Positions 27,729 to 38,003 are shown, counted from the first letter of the stretch. The stretch: 64,000 nucleotides of DNA from Comamonas sp. GB3 AK4-5 (GCF_041320665.1 NZ_CP166730.1:620001-684000), one strand, 5' to 3'. Notes: generated by a model not told the origin, from the letters alone. A program made the numbers and translations.

Positions 27729-29417
27729 ATGGCCATCAACGCTGCCAACGGCGCAGGGACGAAAGGAGCGGCTACACCCCGCCCCATGACGCCCGAAGAG
27801 CGCAAAGTGATTTTCGCGTCCTCACTCGGAACCGTGTTCGAGTGGTATGACTTTTACCTGTACGGATCGCTGGCGGCCATCATCGCCAAGCAGTTCTTCA
27901 GTGGACTGGATTCCGGCTCCGCCTTCATTTTTGCGCTGCTGGCCTTTGCCGCCGGCTTTATCGTGCGTCCCTTCGGTGCACTGGTGTTCGGCCGCCTGGG
28001 GGACATGATCGGTCGCAAATACACCTTCCTGGTGACGATTCTGATCATGGGCATCTCCACGTTCATCGTGGGTATCTTGCCCAACTACGCCGCCATTGGC
28101 GTGGCTGCGCCCGTGATCCTGATCATCCTGCGCATGCTGCAAGGCCTGGCGTTGGGCGGTGAGTACGGTGGTGCCGCCACCTATGTGGCCGAGCATGCAC
28201 CTCACGGCAAGCGCGGCGCTTACACAGCATGGATCCAGACCACGGCCACGATCGGCCTGTTCCTGTCGCTGCTGGTGATTTTGGGTGTGCGCCTCACGGT
28301 CGGTGAAGAAGCCTTTGTCGACTGGGGCTGGCGCATTCCGTTCTTGGTGTCTTTGGCGCTGCTGGGCGTTTCGGTGTGGATCCGCATGCAGCTGTCCGAG
28401 TCCCCTGCCTTCCAGAAGATGAAGGCCGAGGGCAAGATTTCCAAGGCGCCGCTGTCCGAAGCCTTTGGCCAGTGGAAGAACCTGAAGGTGGTGATCCTGG
28501 CCCTGATCGGCCTGACCGCCGGCCAGGCCGTGGTCTGGTACACAGGCCAGTTCTACGCGCTGTTCTTCCTGACGCAGCAGCTGAAGGTGGATGCCGTCAC
28601 GGCCAATCTGATGATTGCCGCTGCTCTGCTGCTGGCCACGCCCTTCTTCGTGATCTTTGGCTCGCTGTCCGACAAGATCGGCCGCAAGCCCATCATCATG
28701 CTGGGCTGTGTGCTGGCCGTGGTGACCTATTTCCCCGTGTTCAAGGCGCTGACCGAAGCCGCCAACCCTGATCTGGCTGCTGCGCAGGCCAAGAACAAGG
28801 TGGTGATCGTGGCCGACCCTGCCGAGTGCTCGTTCCAGTTCAACCCCACCGGCACCGCCAAGTTCACCAGCTCCTGCGACGTGGCCAAGCAAGCCCTGGC
28901 CAACCGCTCGGTGAGCTATGACAACGAAGCCGCACCGGCTGGCACGCCTGCCGTGATCAAGATCGGTAACGACAGCATCTCCAGCTTCGCGTCGGCCGGT
29001 CTGAGCCCCGATGAGTTGAAGGCCAAGGGCGCCGAGTTCAACAAGGCCGTGGCCGAAACCTTGAAAAAGGACGGCTACCCCGACAAGGCCGACCCGGCCA
29101 AGATGAACACGCCGCTGGTGGTCGCCATCTTGTTCTACCTGGTGCTGCTGGTGACCATGGTCTACGGCCCCATCGCCGCCATGTTGGTGGAGCTGTTCCC
29201 GACCCGCATCCGCTACACCTCCATGAGCCTGCCCTATCACATCGGCAATGGCTGGTTCGGCGGCCTGCTGCCCACCATGTCGTTTGCCATCGTGGCGCAG
29301 ACCGGCAATATGTACAACGGCCTGTGGTATCCCATCATCATCGCGGGCGCAACAGCAGTGATCGGCACCCTGTTCCTGCGTGAAACCAAGGACGTGGACA
29401 TCTACGCCGAGGACTGA
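27729..29417 (+). CDS. MFS transporter, metabolite:H+ symporter (MHS) family
   Basis: 562-residue inner-membrane proton symporter. N-terminal ASSLGTVFEWYDFYLYGSLA, the MFS motif GRLGDMIGRKYTF between helices 2 and 3, QGLALGGEYGGAATYVAEHA in helix 4, and a second motif FGSLSDKIGRKPIIMLG in the C-half are all MHS features. Known family members carry dicarboxylates, shikimate, proline/betaine or citrate; the solute here cannot be named. Between about residues 345 and 458 a hydrophilic insert of some 110 residues with two cysteines (AECSFQF and SSCDVAK) interrupts the usual helix pattern. The start at 27729 follows GAGGAG. A strong terminator lies 55 bases after the stop. Confidence 0.9.
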   Translation: MAINAANGAGTKGAATPRPMTPEERKVIFASSLGTVFEWYDFYLYGSLAAIIAKQFFSGLDSGSAFIFALLAFAAGFIVRPFGALVFGRLGDMIGRKYTFLVTILIMGISTFIVGILPNYAAIGVAAPVILIILRMLQGLALGGEYGGAATYVAEHAPHGKRGAYTAWIQTTATIGLFLSLLVILGVRLTVGEEAFVDWGWRIPFLVSLALLGVSVWIRMQLSESPAFQKMKAEGKISKAPLSEAFGQWKNLKVVILALIGLTAGQAVVWYTGQFYALFFLTQQLKVDAVTANLMIAAALLLATPFFVIFGSLSDKIGRKPIIMLGCVLAVVTYFPVFKALTEAANPDLAAAQAKNKVVIVADPAECSFQFNPTGTAKFTSSCDVAKQALANRSVSYDNEAAPAGTPAVIKIGNDSISSFASAGLSPDELKAKGAEFNKAVAETLKKDGYPDKADPAKMNTPLVVAILFYLVLLVTMVYGPIAAMLVELFPTRIRYTSMSLPYHIGNGWFGGLLPTMSFAIVAQTGNMYNGLWYPIIIAGATAVIGTLFLRETKDVDIYAED

Positions 29418-29471
29418 ATCCGGTGACACGGCGGCGGGCATGGACCTCCATGCTTGCTGACTTCAGCCAAG

Positions 29472-29501
29472 GCCTCCGGCACCTGCGGCCGGGGGCTTTT
29501 T
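29472..29501 (+). terminator. Rho-independent terminator after the MHS transporter
   Basis: GCCTCCGG at 29472-29479 pairs with CCGGGGGC at 29489-29496 (eight pairs, one G-T), followed by TTTTT. Confidence 0.8.
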
Positions 29502-29680
29502 CTATCCGCCTGCAACGGTGTTGCAGCAAAACGTCAAATCATGGTGTTACGTGCCTGTGGCGACATGATTTGTCAGCACGGCTCCTACAATTTCACGGCC
29601 TAGCCACTGTCTTTGCAGCGCATGCGCTCTGCCCACAGCGTCGCTGGACCAACGAACTGAAACCACCACAAGGAAACCCA

Positions 29681-30694
29681 ATGAAGATTCAACGCGTGAT
29701 GCTGGCCGTTCTGGCCCTGTGCGGTACTTCGGCTGCCCTGGCCCAAAGCAGTGTGACCATCTATGGCCGTGTGAATACCACGATCGAAAGCCAGAAGTAC
29801 TCTGACTCCAAGAGCATGACGGGCATGTTCAATAACGCTTCGCGTATCGGCTTCAAGGGCGTGGAAGACCTGGGCAATGGCCTGAAGGCCGGCTTTGTGT
29901 TGGAAGCTGGTTTCGGCTCGGACGATGGCTCTGGTCCCCTGACCTTCGGTCGTCAAAGCGAAGTGAACCTGTCGGGCAACTTCGGTATGGTCCGCCTGGG
30001 TAACTTCTTCCCCGAGTCCTACTACGCATCGGCTGACTATGTCAGCTTGCACAACCACGACACCGGCTCGTCGGCTGACGCGCTGTATGTTGACCCTGTC
30101 TGGATGGGTGCTGGTTCTGCCAGCCAATATCGTGCTGGCGGTCTGAATACCGGCAACAAGCTGGCTTATCGCACCCCCACTTTTGGTGGTTTCTCTGCTG
30201 AAGGTTCGGTGTCCATGCACGAACGTGCAGCCAATACCAACAACAAGTATGGCTACGACCTGGCCGCCAACTACAACCAAGGTCCTCTGGCCCTGGGTGC
30301 TGGCTACAGCCAGTGGGATGGCAACAAGCAAGGCTCGCTGCGTGGCCTGTACACCTTTGGCCAAGTGACCCTGGGTGCCTACTACCAGCGCAACGACGAA
30401 AACCTGCTGGGTTCTCGCAACAACTTCCGCCTCTCCGGCATGTATGCGCTGGGCGCTTCGGAATTCCACGTCAACGTGGGCCGCGCCAATGCCTGGAGCA
30501 AGCTGGATGACTCGGCTGCCACGCAGTGGACCCTGGGCTACAACTACAACCTGAGCAAGCGCACCAAGGTCTATACCTACTACACCAAGATCAACAACAA
30601 GGCGAATGCCAGCTATGGTTACGCCGTTGGTGCAACGAATCCCGCAGGCCAGGACTTCCGCTCCTTCGCCGTCGGCATCCGCCACAACTTCTGA
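29681..30694 (+). CDS. Gram-negative porin
   Basis: 337-residue outer-membrane general porin, expected to form trimeric 16-strand barrels. The signal peptide MKIQRVMLAVLALCGTSAALA ends in an AxA-type site before QSSVTIYGRV. The mature part has the SSVTIYGRVN start, SRIGFKGVEDLGNGLKAGF, FGRQSEVNLSGNFGMVRLG and the C-terminal FAVGIRHNF, whose final Phe is recognised by the Bam machinery. Codon choice is shifted to GGT, GCT and CGT relative to its neighbours, as expected for a highly expressed gene. AGGA lies about nine bases before the ATG. A strong terminator follows at 30765. Confidence 0.93.
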   Translation: MKIQRVMLAVLALCGTSAALAQSSVTIYGRVNTTIESQKYSDSKSMTGMFNNASRIGFKGVEDLGNGLKAGFVLEAGFGSDDGSGPLTFGRQSEVNLSGNFGMVRLGNFFPESYYASADYVSLHNHDTGSSADALYVDPVWMGAGSASQYRAGGLNTGNKLAYRTPTFGGFSAEGSVSMHERAANTNNKYGYDLAANYNQGPLALGAGYSQWDGNKQGSLRGLYTFGQVTLGAYYQRNDENLLGSRNNFRLSGMYALGASEFHVNVGRANAWSKLDDSAATQWTLGYNYNLSKRTKVYTYYTKINNKANASYGYAVGATNPAGQDFRSFAVGIRHNF

Positions 30695-30764
30695 TCACCC
30701 TGCAGCGTAAGCTGCCCGCAATCCGGGGCTGTTCCAATCGGTCCTGGTCTGCTTCAAGGTGCAG

Positions 30765-30796
30765 GCTCCACACTGGTAACGGTGTGGAGCTTTTTT
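30765..30796 (+). terminator. Rho-independent terminator after the porin gene
   Basis: GCTCCACAC at 30765-30773 and GTGTGGAGC at 30782-30790, a perfect nine-base stem with an eight-base loop, followed by TTTTTT. Confidence 0.92.
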
Positions 30797-30849
30797 CTTG
30801 GCCCCGGCCGTTCTGTCTGATTGCTATCCATTCCTTGAGGAGACAAAGC

Positions 30850-31062
30850 ATGTGGAAGATTGTTGTGGGCTTTGTGGTGTTTGCCGCCATCAGCCTGTTT
30901 GTGATCATGAAAGCCGGTGACAAGGTCGACATGAGCGGTGAAAAACATGGCGCAGATGCCGTGCAGGCCCCCGAGCCTGTGCCAGCAGCGCCGGCAGTGG
31001 AAGCGCCAGCCCCTGCGGCAGAAGCACCAACAGCACCTGCTGCAGCTGCCGACGCCAAATAA
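30850..31062 (+). CDS. Small single-span membrane protein with Ala/Pro-rich tail
   Basis: 70-residue protein, not recognised. One hydrophobic segment at residues 4-20 (IVVGFVVFAAISLFVIM), a charged stretch KAGDKVDMSGEKHG, then a tail of alternating Ala, Pro and Glu (APEPVPAAPAVEAPAPAAEA). The N-in, C-out layout with a periplasmic Pro-rich rod is plausible but inferred. GAGGAGA lies about eight bases upstream of the ATG, and terminators stand on both sides (30765 and 31109), so it is a single-gene unit. Confidence 0.75.
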   Translation: MWKIVVGFVVFAAISLFVIMKAGDKVDMSGEKHGADAVQAPEPVPAAPAVEAPAPAAEAPTAPAAAADAK

Positions 31063-31108
31063 TCGCGCATGTTCTGCGCTGTCTTGCGCGGGCCAACACG
31101 CTCTTATC

Positions 31109-31135
31109 CCTTGCACTGGCGGCAAGGTTTTTTTT
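31109..31135 (+). terminator. Rho-independent terminator after the small membrane protein
   Basis: CCTTGC at 31109-31114 and GCAAGG at 31122-31127 with a seven-base loop, followed by eight T. Confidence 0.8.
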
Positions 31136-31235
31136 ATTCCAGCTCGTGTGAGCCCATCGCTTCCAAACCACTGTTGCAGCCCTCGGCATAGGCTGTTGCT
31201 GTGATGACCAGTGAAACGATAGAGTATGCGCAATC

Positions 31236-31251
31236 ATGTGGATATATACAG
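31236..31251 (+). promoter_or_regulatory. Putative LexA (SOS) box upstream of uvrA
   Basis: ATGTGGATATATACAG matches the E. coli-type consensus CTGTATATATATACAG at 13 of 16 positions and fits the TGT-N8-ACA core. It lies 42 bases before the uvrA start, where it could overlap a -10 element (TATACA). UvrA genes are classical LexA targets, which supports the call. Confidence 0.6.
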
Positions 31252-31292
31252 CTGTCTAGAATGATTGGCCTCCGCTAGAAAAGAACGCAGCC

Positions 31293-34200
31293 ATGACCCA
31301 GGGCCAGATCCGTATCCGTGGTGCTCGCCAGCACAATCTGCAGAACATCGACCTCGACATTCGCATCGGCGAGTTGACCGTGGTCACCGGGCCCAGCGGC
31401 TCGGGCAAGTCCAGCCTGGTGTTCGACACCCTGTTTGCCGAAGGTCAGCGCCGCTATGTGGAAACCTTCAGCGCCTATGCGCGCCAGTTTCTGGACCGTA
31501 TGGACAAGCCGGCCGTGGACCGGGTCGAAGGCGTGCCGCCGGCGATTGCCATCGACCAGACCAATCCGGTGCGCAACTCCCGCTCCACCGTGGGCACGAT
31601 GACGGAGCTGAACGACCACCTCAAGCTGCTGTTTGCCCGCGCTGCCCATTTGTTCGACAGCGCCACCGGCCTGGCCGTGCAACACGACACGGCGGAAACC
31701 ATTTACAGCGCGCTGCAGCAGCGCTGCGCGCAGGCGGGCGACCCGCGCATTGCCCTCACCTTCCCGGTGGAGCTGCCGGCCAATACGTCGGCCGACGAGG
31801 TGGCGCAATGGCTGTCCGCCAGCGGCTTCACCAAGGTCCAGGCAGAGCGCGAGGTGGAGCGCGCGCCTGCTGTGCCGGAGGCTCCTGCCAAAGGCAAGAA
31901 AGCCAAGGCCGCAGCCCCTGAAAAAATCAAGGTGCTGGACGTGGTGGCCGACCGCTTTCGCTTCAGCCGCGTGGAGCGCGCCCGGGCCATGGAGGCCATT
32001 GAGGTGGCGCTCAAGCGCGGCGGTGGCAGGCTCACCGTGTATGTGATGCCGGAAGAGGGCGAGTCCTTTCTGTGGAAGTTCTCCGAAGGCCTGCATTGCC
32101 CCGAGAGCAATCTGAGCTACACGGCACCCATGCCCAGCCTGTTCTCGTTCAACTCGGCCGTGGGCGCCTGCGACAGCTGCCGGGGCTTTGGCCGGGTGAT
32201 TGGCGTGGACTGGGGCTTGGTGATTCCCAACGACAAACTCACGCTGCGCACCGGGGCCATCAAGGCCATACAGACACCGGCCTGGAAGGAGATTCAGGAC
32301 GACTTGATGCGCCATGCCGAGGCCGAAGGCATTCCCCGCGACATCGCCTGGAGCAAGCTGACGGCCGAGCAAAAGCGCTGGGTCATCGACGGCTCGCCCA
32401 ACTGGAATGGCAAGTGGAACCAGACCTGGTATGGCATCAAGCGTTTCTTTGAATACCTGGAGACCAAGGCCTACAAAATGCACATCCGTGTGCTGCTGTC
32501 CAAGTACCGCAGCTACACGGAATGCCCGGCCTGCAAGGGCGCGCGCCTCAAGACCGAAAGCCTGTTGTGGCGCATAGGAGGCAAGCCCCAGGCCGATGCC
32601 GTGCTGCCAGCAGACCAGCGATTCCTGCCCGTGGGGGTGGGGTGGTCGCAGGCGCAGCTGGAGGCGCTGCCCGGCCTGAATCTGCACGATTTGATGCGCC
32701 TGCCCATCGCGCGGCTGAGCCAGTTCTTTGACAGCCTCAAGCTCTCGGATCAGACCGGCCTGGCCGAGGGCGAGCTGCAGGCGCTCAAACTCTTGAACGA
32801 AGAAATCGGCACCCGCCTCAAATACCTGGTGGACGTGGGCATTGGCTACCTTACGCTGGACCGCCAAAGCCGCACGTTGTCCGGCGGCGAGGTGCAGCGC
32901 ATCAACCTGACCACGGCCCTGGGCACCTCGCTGGTGAACACGCTGTTCGTGCTGGACGAGCCCAGCATCGGCCTGCATCCGCGCGACATGGAGCGTATCA
33001 CCCAGGCCATGCACCGCCTGCGCGATGCCGGCAACACCCTGGTGGTGGTGGAGCATGACCCGGCCGTGATGTTTGCCGCCGACCGCATGATCGACATGGG
33101 CCCCGGCCCGGGCGCCAAGGGCGGCAACATTGTTTTTGACGGCACGCCGGAAGAGCTGAAGCGGGCCGATACCCTGACCGGCGCCTACCTGGGCGGGCGC
33201 AAGCAGGTGGGCTTTGGCGTCAAGCGCATGGTGACCGAGTCCACGCCCCGCCTGGTGCTGGAGGGCGCGCGCGCCCACAATCTGCAGAACCTGAACGTGG
33301 ACTTTCCGCTGCAGCGTCTGGTGACGGTGACCGGGGTCTCGGGCTCCGGCAAGTCCACGCTGATCCAGGACATTCTGGCGCCGGCCTTGATGCGCCACTT
33401 TGGCAAACCCACGGACAGCCCGGGCGCGCATGACCGCCTGCTGGGGGCCGATCACCTGGCCGATGTGGTGTTTGTCGACCAGTCGCCCATTGGCAAGACG
33501 GCGCGCTCCAATCCCGTGAGCTATGTGGGTGCATGGGACAGCCTGCGCGAGCTGTTTGCGCTGGCGCCGCTGGCCGCGCAGCGCGGCTATACCGCTTCCA
33601 AGTTCAGCTTCAACAGCGGCGATGGCCGCTGCCCCACCTGTGGTGGCTCGGGCTTTGAGCATGTGGAGATGCAGTTCCTCTCCGATGTCTATCTGCGCTG
33701 CCCGGACTGCCATGGCAGCCGCTATCGGCCCGAGATTCTGGAAGTCACCCTGGAGCGCGAAGGCCGCGCGCTTTCCGTGGCCGATGTGCTGGAGCTGACC
33801 GTGGCCGAGGCCGCCGCGCTGTTTGCCAAGGACACGGACGTGATCCGTGCGCTGCAGCCCATTGTTGACGTGGGCCTGGAATATGTGAAGCTGGGCCAGC
33901 CCGTGCCCACGCTGTCGGGTGGCGAGGCCCAGCGCCTCAAGCTGGCCGGCTTTCTGGCCGAGGCCGCCAAGACGGCGGCCAAATCCAAGCAAAAACTGGC
34001 GCGCAAGGGCACCTTGTTTCTGTTTGACGAGCCCACCACCGGCCTGCACTTTGAAGACATTGCCAAGCTGATGCGCGCGCTGCGCAAGCTGCTGGAGGCT
34101 GGCAACAGCCTGATCGTCATCGAGCACAACCTGGACGTGATTCGTGCCAGCGACTGGTTGATCGACCTGGGCCCCGAAGGGGGTGAGGGCGGCGGCCAGA

Positions 34201-37200
34201 TCGTGGCCCAGGGCACGCCCGAGGAGGTGCGACAGGTCAAGGCATCGCACACCGCCCAGGCGCTGCGCGAGTACGACCAGGCCATGGGCGTGGGCGGTCT
34301 GCGCGTGGCCGAAGTGGCCCCCATGCTCACGCAAACAGAGCGTGCCAAGCGCGCCAAGCCTGCGTTTGCAGGCAAAAGCGCCATTGAAATCGTCAACGCC
34401 AGAGAGCACAACCTGAAAAAACTGAGCGTGGACATTCCGCGCGGCAAGTTCAATGTGGTGACCGGCGTGTCGGGTTCCGGCAAGTCCACGCTGGCCTTTG
34501 ACATCCTGTTCAACGAAGGCCAGCGCCGCTATCTGGAGTCGCTGAACGCCTATGCCCGTTCCATCGTCCAGCCCGCGGGCCGGCCCGAGGTGGATGCGGT
34601 GTGGGGCATTCCGCCCACCGTGGCCATCGAGCAGCGCCTGTCGCGCGGCGGGCGCAAGTCCACTGTGGGCACCACCACCGAGGTCTGGCACTTTCTGCGC
34701 CTGCTGTATGTGAAGCTGGGCACCCAGCATTGCGTGCACGACGGCGCGGCCGTGGAGCCGCAAACGCCGGAGCGCATTGCCGCCCAGTTGCTCACCCAGT
34801 TCAAGGGCCAGCATATCGGCCTGCTGGCACCGCTGGTGGTGGGGCGCAAGGGCGTCTACACCGAGTTGGCCGACTGGGCCCGGCCCAAGGGCTACACCCA
34901 TTTGCGCGTGGATGGGGCTTTTCTGCCCACCACGGGTTTCCCGCGTCTGGACCGCTTCAAGGAGCACCATATCGAGCTGCCCGTGGCCAGCGTCAAGATC
35001 TCGGCCGCCAACGAGGCCGAGCTGCGCACGCAGCTGGCCAAGGCGCTGGAGATCGGCAAGGGCGTGGTCCATGTGCTGTCGGGCATTGCACAGCTGGAAG
35101 ACACCATGGCCAGCGGTGGCGCCGGCGTGGGCCAGGTGCAGGTGTATTCCTCGCAGCGCGCCTGCCCTGTGTGCTCCACCAGCTATGCCGAGCTGCAGCC
35201 GGCGCTGTTCTCGTACAACAGCAAGCACGGCTGGTGCCCCGACTGCGTGGGCACAGGTGTCAAGCTCACCAAGGAGCAGCGCAAGGTCTATGACGACAGC
35301 CAGCTGGCCGAAGACAACCGCGGCCGCGAGCTGACATTTGACGGCCAGGAGGTGGAAGACCTGCAGGAAACCTGCTGCTCCACCTGCCAGGGCACACGGC
35401 TCAACCCCACGGCGCGGGCCGTGCAGTTCCACGGCCTGGCCGTGACGGCGCTGGCGCAGATGTCGGTCACACATTTGCGCGAATGGTTCCAGGCGCTGAA
35501 ACCCACGGGCCGCGAGGCCGATATCGCCCGTGATCTGCTGCCGGAAATTCTGGGGCGCCTCGAATTTCTGGAAGAGGTGGGCCTGGGCTATCTGACGCTG
35601 GATCGCGGCGCGCCCACGCTCTCCGGTGGTGAGGCCCAGCGCATACGCCTGGCCGCGCAGCTGGGCAGCAATCTGCAGGGCGTGTGCTATGTGCTGGATG
35701 AGCCCACCATCGGCCTGCATGCGCGCGACAACCATATTCTGCTCAACGCCCTGCACAAGCTGGGCGACAAGGGCAACACCCTGGTGGTGGTGGAGCATGA
35801 CGAAGACACCATACGCCGCGCCGACCATGTGATCGACATCGGCCCCAGCGCCGGCAAGCGTGGCGGGCATCTGGTGGCCCAGGGCACGCCGGCCGACATC
35901 ATGGCGGCTGCCGACTCGCAAACCGGCCGCTACCTGCTGCACGCCATGCGCCATCCCTTGCAGGCGCGCCGCGCCGTGCTGGGCGTGGCGGATGCGGTGC
36001 AAGCCGCAGCTATCAAAGCCGAAGCGGCTGCCGCTGATACAGCCAGCGTTAAACCGAAAAAACGTAGCAAGAAGCAACTGGCGGAAGATGCTGCCGCGGC
36101 GCTGGCCGCCGACAGCGCCGCGGCCAATGCCCAGTTGCAGAACCCCGTCAAAGACAGCGGGCCGCTGCACTGGCTGACGGTGGAAGGTGCACGCCTGCAC
36201 AATCTGCAAAGCGTGGAAGCCAGCGTGCCGCTCAAGCGCCTGGTGGCCGTCACGGGCGTGTCAGGCTCCGGCAAGTCCACGCTGGCGCGCGATGTGCTGC
36301 TGACCAATGTGGCCGCCCTGGTGGCCCAGCGCGCCACCAAGGCCGGCCGCGAGGAGATGGAGTCCGGCAAAAAGGTCAAGCTGGTGGGGGCCAAGGCCGT
36401 CACCGGCTACGAGGTGATCGACCGCGTGCTGGAAGTGGACCAGACGCCGATTGGCAAAACCCCGCGCAGCTGCCCCGCCACCTACATCGGCTTCTGGGAC
36501 ACCATCCGCAAGCTGTTTGCCGATACGCTGGAAGCCAAGGCGCGCGGCTATGGTGCCGGGCGTTTCAGCTTCAATACCGGCGAAGGCCGCTGCCCGGCCT
36601 GTGAGGGCCAGGGCATGCGCACCATCGAAATGAGCTTTCTGCCCGATGTGAAAGTGCCTTGCGAAACCTGCCATGGCGCGCGCTTCAACCCCGAGACCCT
36701 GGCCGTCACCTGGCGTGGCAAAAGCATAGGCGATGTGCTGCAGATGGAAGTGGACGAGGCCGTGGAGTTTTTTGCCTCCATGCAAAACATTGCCCATCCG
36801 CTGCAGCTGCTGAAAGACGTGGGCCTGGGCTATCTGACCTTGGGCCAGCCTTCGCCCACTTTGAGCGGCGGCGAAGCCCAGCGCATCAAGCTGGTGACCG
36901 AGCTCACCAAGGTACGCGACGATGTCACCAAGCGTGGCAACAAGGCGCCGCACACGCTGTATGTGCTGGACGAGCCCACCGTGGGCCTGCACATGGCCGA
37001 TGTGGACAAGCTGATCCGCGTGCTGCACCGCCTGGTCAATGCCGGCCACAGCGTGGTGGTGATCGAGCATGACCTGGACGTGATCGCCGAGGCCGACTGG
37101 GTGATCGATCTGGGCCCCGAAGGCGGCACCGGTGGTGGCCAGATCGTGGCCACCGGCACGCCGGAAGAGCTGGTGGCCATTGGCACCCACACCGGCCAGG

Positions 37201-37238
37201 CGCTGGCACCGGTACTGGCGCGCGCTGCCTCGGCCTGA
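31293..37238 (+). CDS. uvrA: Double-length UvrA (tandem UvrA-UvrA excinuclease subunit)
   Basis: 1981-residue DNA-damage recognition ATPase, twice the usual 940. It carries two complete UvrA units and thus four ABC ATPase modules. Walker A motifs are at about residues 33-41 (GPSGSGKSS), 681-689, 1058-1066 and 1655-1663 (each GVSGSGKST). LSGGE signatures are at about 529, 873, 1443 and 1857. Walker B/D-loops read [39 protein letters not shown] and [13 protein letters not shown]. Zinc modules CPTCGGSGF...CPDCHGSRY and CPACEGQGM...CETCHGARF flank the second and fourth modules. The first module keeps CDSCRGFG but has CPES where CPxC is usual. An Ala/Lys-rich linker at about 1570-1615 separates the last two modules. 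Long UvrA paralogues of this kind occur in Burkholderiales, usually beside a normal uvrA elsewhere. Confidence 0.92.
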   Translation: MTQGQIRIRGARQHNLQNIDLDIRIGELTVVTGPSGSGKSSLVFDTLFAEGQRRYVETFSAYARQFLDRMDKPAVDRVEGVPPAIAIDQTNPVRNSRSTVGTMTELNDHLKLLFARAAHLFDSATGLAVQHDTAETIYSALQQRCAQAGDPRIALTFPVELPANTSADEVAQWLSASGFTKVQAEREVERAPAVPEAPAKGKKAKAAAPEKIKVLDVVADRFRFSRVERARAMEAIEVALKRGGGRLTVYVMPEEGESFLWKFSEGLHCPESNLSYTAPMPSLFSFNSAVGACDSCRGFGRVIGVDWGLVIPNDKLTLRTGAIKAIQTPAWKEIQDDLMRHAEAEGIPRDIAWSKLTAEQKRWVIDGSPNWNGKWNQTWYGIKRFFEYLETKAYKMHIRVLLSKYRSYTECPACKGARLKTESLLWRIGGKPQADAVLPADQRFLPVGVGWSQAQLEALPGLNLHDLMRLPIARLSQFFDSLKLSDQTGLAEGELQALKLLNEEIGTRLKYLVDVGIGYLTLDRQSRTLSGGEVQRINLTTALGTSLVNTLFVLDEPSIGLHPRDMERITQAMHRLRDAGNTLVVVEHDPAVMFAADRMIDMGPGPGAKGGNIVFDGTPEELKRADTLTGAYLGGRKQVGFGVKRMVTESTPRLVLEGARAHNLQNLNVDFPLQRLVTVTGVSGSGKSTLIQDILAPALMRHFGKPTDSPGAHDRLLGADHLADVVFVDQSPIGKTARSNPVSYVGAWDSLRELFALAPLAAQRGYTASKFSFNSGDGRCPTCGGSGFEHVEMQFLSDVYLRCPDCHGSRYRPEILEVTLEREGRALSVADVLELTVAEAAALFAKDTDVIRALQPIVDVGLEYVKLGQPVPTLSGGEAQRLKLAGFLAEAAKTAAKSKQKLARKGTLFLFDEPTTGLHFEDIAKLMRALRKLLEAGNSLIVIEHNLDVIRASDWLIDLGPEGGEGGGQIVAQGTPEEVRQVKASHTAQALREYDQAMGVGGLRVAEVAPMLTQTERAKRAKPAFAGKSAIEIVNAREHNLKKLSVDIPRGKFNVVTGVSGSGKSTLAFDILFNEGQRRYLESLNAYARSIVQPAGRPEVDAVWGIPPTVAIEQRLSRGGRKSTVGTTTEVWHFLRLLYVKLGTQHCVHDGAAVEPQTPERIAAQLLTQFKGQHIGLLAPLVVGRKGVYTELADWARPKGYTHLRVDGAFLPTTGFPRLDRFKEHHIELPVASVKISAANEAELRTQLAKALEIGKGVVHVLSGIAQLEDTMASGGAGVGQVQVYSSQRACPVCSTSYAELQPALFSYNSKHGWCPDCVGTGVKLTKEQRKVYDDSQLAEDNRGRELTFDGQEVEDLQETCCSTCQGTRLNPTARAVQFHGLAVTALAQMSVTHLREWFQALKPTGREADIARDLLPEILGRLEFLEEVGLGYLTLDRGAPTLSGGEAQRIRLAAQLGSNLQGVCYVLDEPTIGLHARDNHILLNALHKLGDKGNTLVVVEHDEDTIRRADHVIDIGPSAGKRGGHLVAQGTPADIMAAADSQTGRYLLHAMRHPLQARRAVLGVADAVQAAAIKAEAAAADTASVKPKKRSKKQLAEDAAAALAADSAAANAQLQNPVKDSGPLHWLTVEGARLHNLQSVEASVPLKRLVAVTGVSGSGKSTLARDVLLTNVAALVAQRATKAGREEMESGKKVKLVGAKAVTGYEVIDRVLEVDQTPIGKTPRSCPATYIGFWDTIRKLFADTLEAKARGYGAGRFSFNTGEGRCPACEGQGMRTIEMSFLPDVKVPCETCHGARFNPETLAVTWRGKSIGDVLQMEVDEAVEFFASMQNIAHPLQLLKDVGLGYLTLGQPSPTLSGGEAQRIKLVTELTKVRDDVTKRGNKAPHTLYVLDEPTVGLHMADVDKLIRVLHRLVNAGHSVVVIEHDLDVIAEADWVIDLGPEGGTGGGQIVATGTPEELVAIGTHTGQALAPVLARAASA
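36003..36056 (+). repeat. Repeat D-like sequence inside uvrA linker
   Basis: AGCTATCAAAGCCGAAGCGG then CTGCCGCTGATACAGCCAGC GTTAAACC follows the same order as the intergenic D repeats (GCTATCAAAA, GAAGCTGCTTGCGCT, AGCGCTAGA). It encodes [16 protein letters not shown] of the linker, suggesting an in-frame repeat insertion in an unconstrained stretch. Confidence 0.4.
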
Positions 37239-37254
37239 ACGGGTGGCCGCACCT

Positions 37255-37989
37255 ATGGCTTTGACACGCAACAACTGGCCCAGCGCCGACGCGGTGGAGC
37301 GCAGCCTGGCAGCGCAGTTCACCCTGCCACCCTTGCCCGAGGCGCTGCAGCCGTGGCTGGACTGGTGTGCCGCATTGCCGGCCGATGTGGCCCTGCACCT
37401 GGACGCACTGGGCCCACTCACCGGCGCACGCACCGTGGACGGCCCCAGCCTGCTGCGGGCCATGGAGGGCTACCGCTTTGTGCTGAACCCGCAGTCCAGC
37501 ACGCCGGAGCAGCTGGTCTGGCAGGACATGGCAGAGACGGGCGACTGGCAGCCGCATTGGATCGTGTTGCAAAACAGCGAGGGCGACCCGCTGATTGCCG
37601 ATCTGCGAGACCCTGCCGTGCCGATACTCGAGGCCATGCATGGCGCGGGGCGCTGGGACCCCCAGCCCTGTTTTGGCAGCGTGGCGGAGTTGATGCAGCA
37701 CATAGCGGTCTACACACCGCAATCGCCGGGCGATGGGCCGCCTACGGTTTTTTATTCCGTAGACCTGGTGGACCTGGGGCCCCAGCCGCTGCGCGTGCTG
37801 ACGGCGCTCAAGACCCATCCGCGCTGGCGCGGCCATGCCGGCTCCCGGCTGCTGGCCCTGCGTGATCAGCTGCCGCTGTGCCTGCTGGAAGACAACGTCA
37901 GCACCAGCCTGCGCGACCACTGGGTGCACACCTGCGAAGCCCTGGGCGGCAAGGTGGAAGTACGGGAGCGCACGCTGCCGCGCAGCTAA
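37255..37989 (+). CDS. SMI1/KNR4 (SUKH)-like protein
   Basis: 244-residue soluble protein. The central block WIVLQNSEGDPLIADLRDPA VPILEAMHGAGRWD, then CFGSVAELMQHI, follows the SMI1/KNR4 pattern (hydrophobic strand, GDPhhhDhh, hhhAxHGxGxW). The C-terminal 80 residues (PLRVLTALKTHPRWRGHAGS, LPLCLLEDNVSTSLRDHWVH) look like a small alpha/beta domain similar to the L7/L12-type tails found on some SMI1 proteins. SUKH proteins include toxin immunity proteins and general cell-wall or stress regulators; no toxin gene is visible here. The start lies 16 bases after the uvrA stop, so it is probably in the uvrA transcript. Confidence 0.7.
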   Translation: MALTRNNWPSADAVERSLAAQFTLPPLPEALQPWLDWCAALPADVALHLDALGPLTGARTVDGPSLLRAMEGYRFVLNPQSSTPEQLVWQDMAETGDWQPHWIVLQNSEGDPLIADLRDPAVPILEAMHGAGRWDPQPCFGSVAELMQHIAVYTPQSPGDGPPTVFYSVDLVDLGPQPLRVLTALKTHPRWRGHAGSRLLALRDQLPLCLLEDNVSTSLRDHWVHTCEALGGKVEVRERTLPRS

Positions 37990-38003
37990 AGAAAGGGATG
38001 GCG

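Noticed and set aside
29563..29591. Possible sigma-70 promoter (TTGTCA and TACAAT) before the porin
   Set aside because: The two hexamers are only ten bases apart, not the needed 16-18; no better -35 was found at the right distance.
31275..36209. 1644-codon open frame antisense to uvrA
   Set aside because: It mirrors the GC-rich codon pattern of uvrA, is rich in His, Gln and Gly with no family motif, and has no ribosome binding site; uvrA on the plus strand has all conserved motifs.
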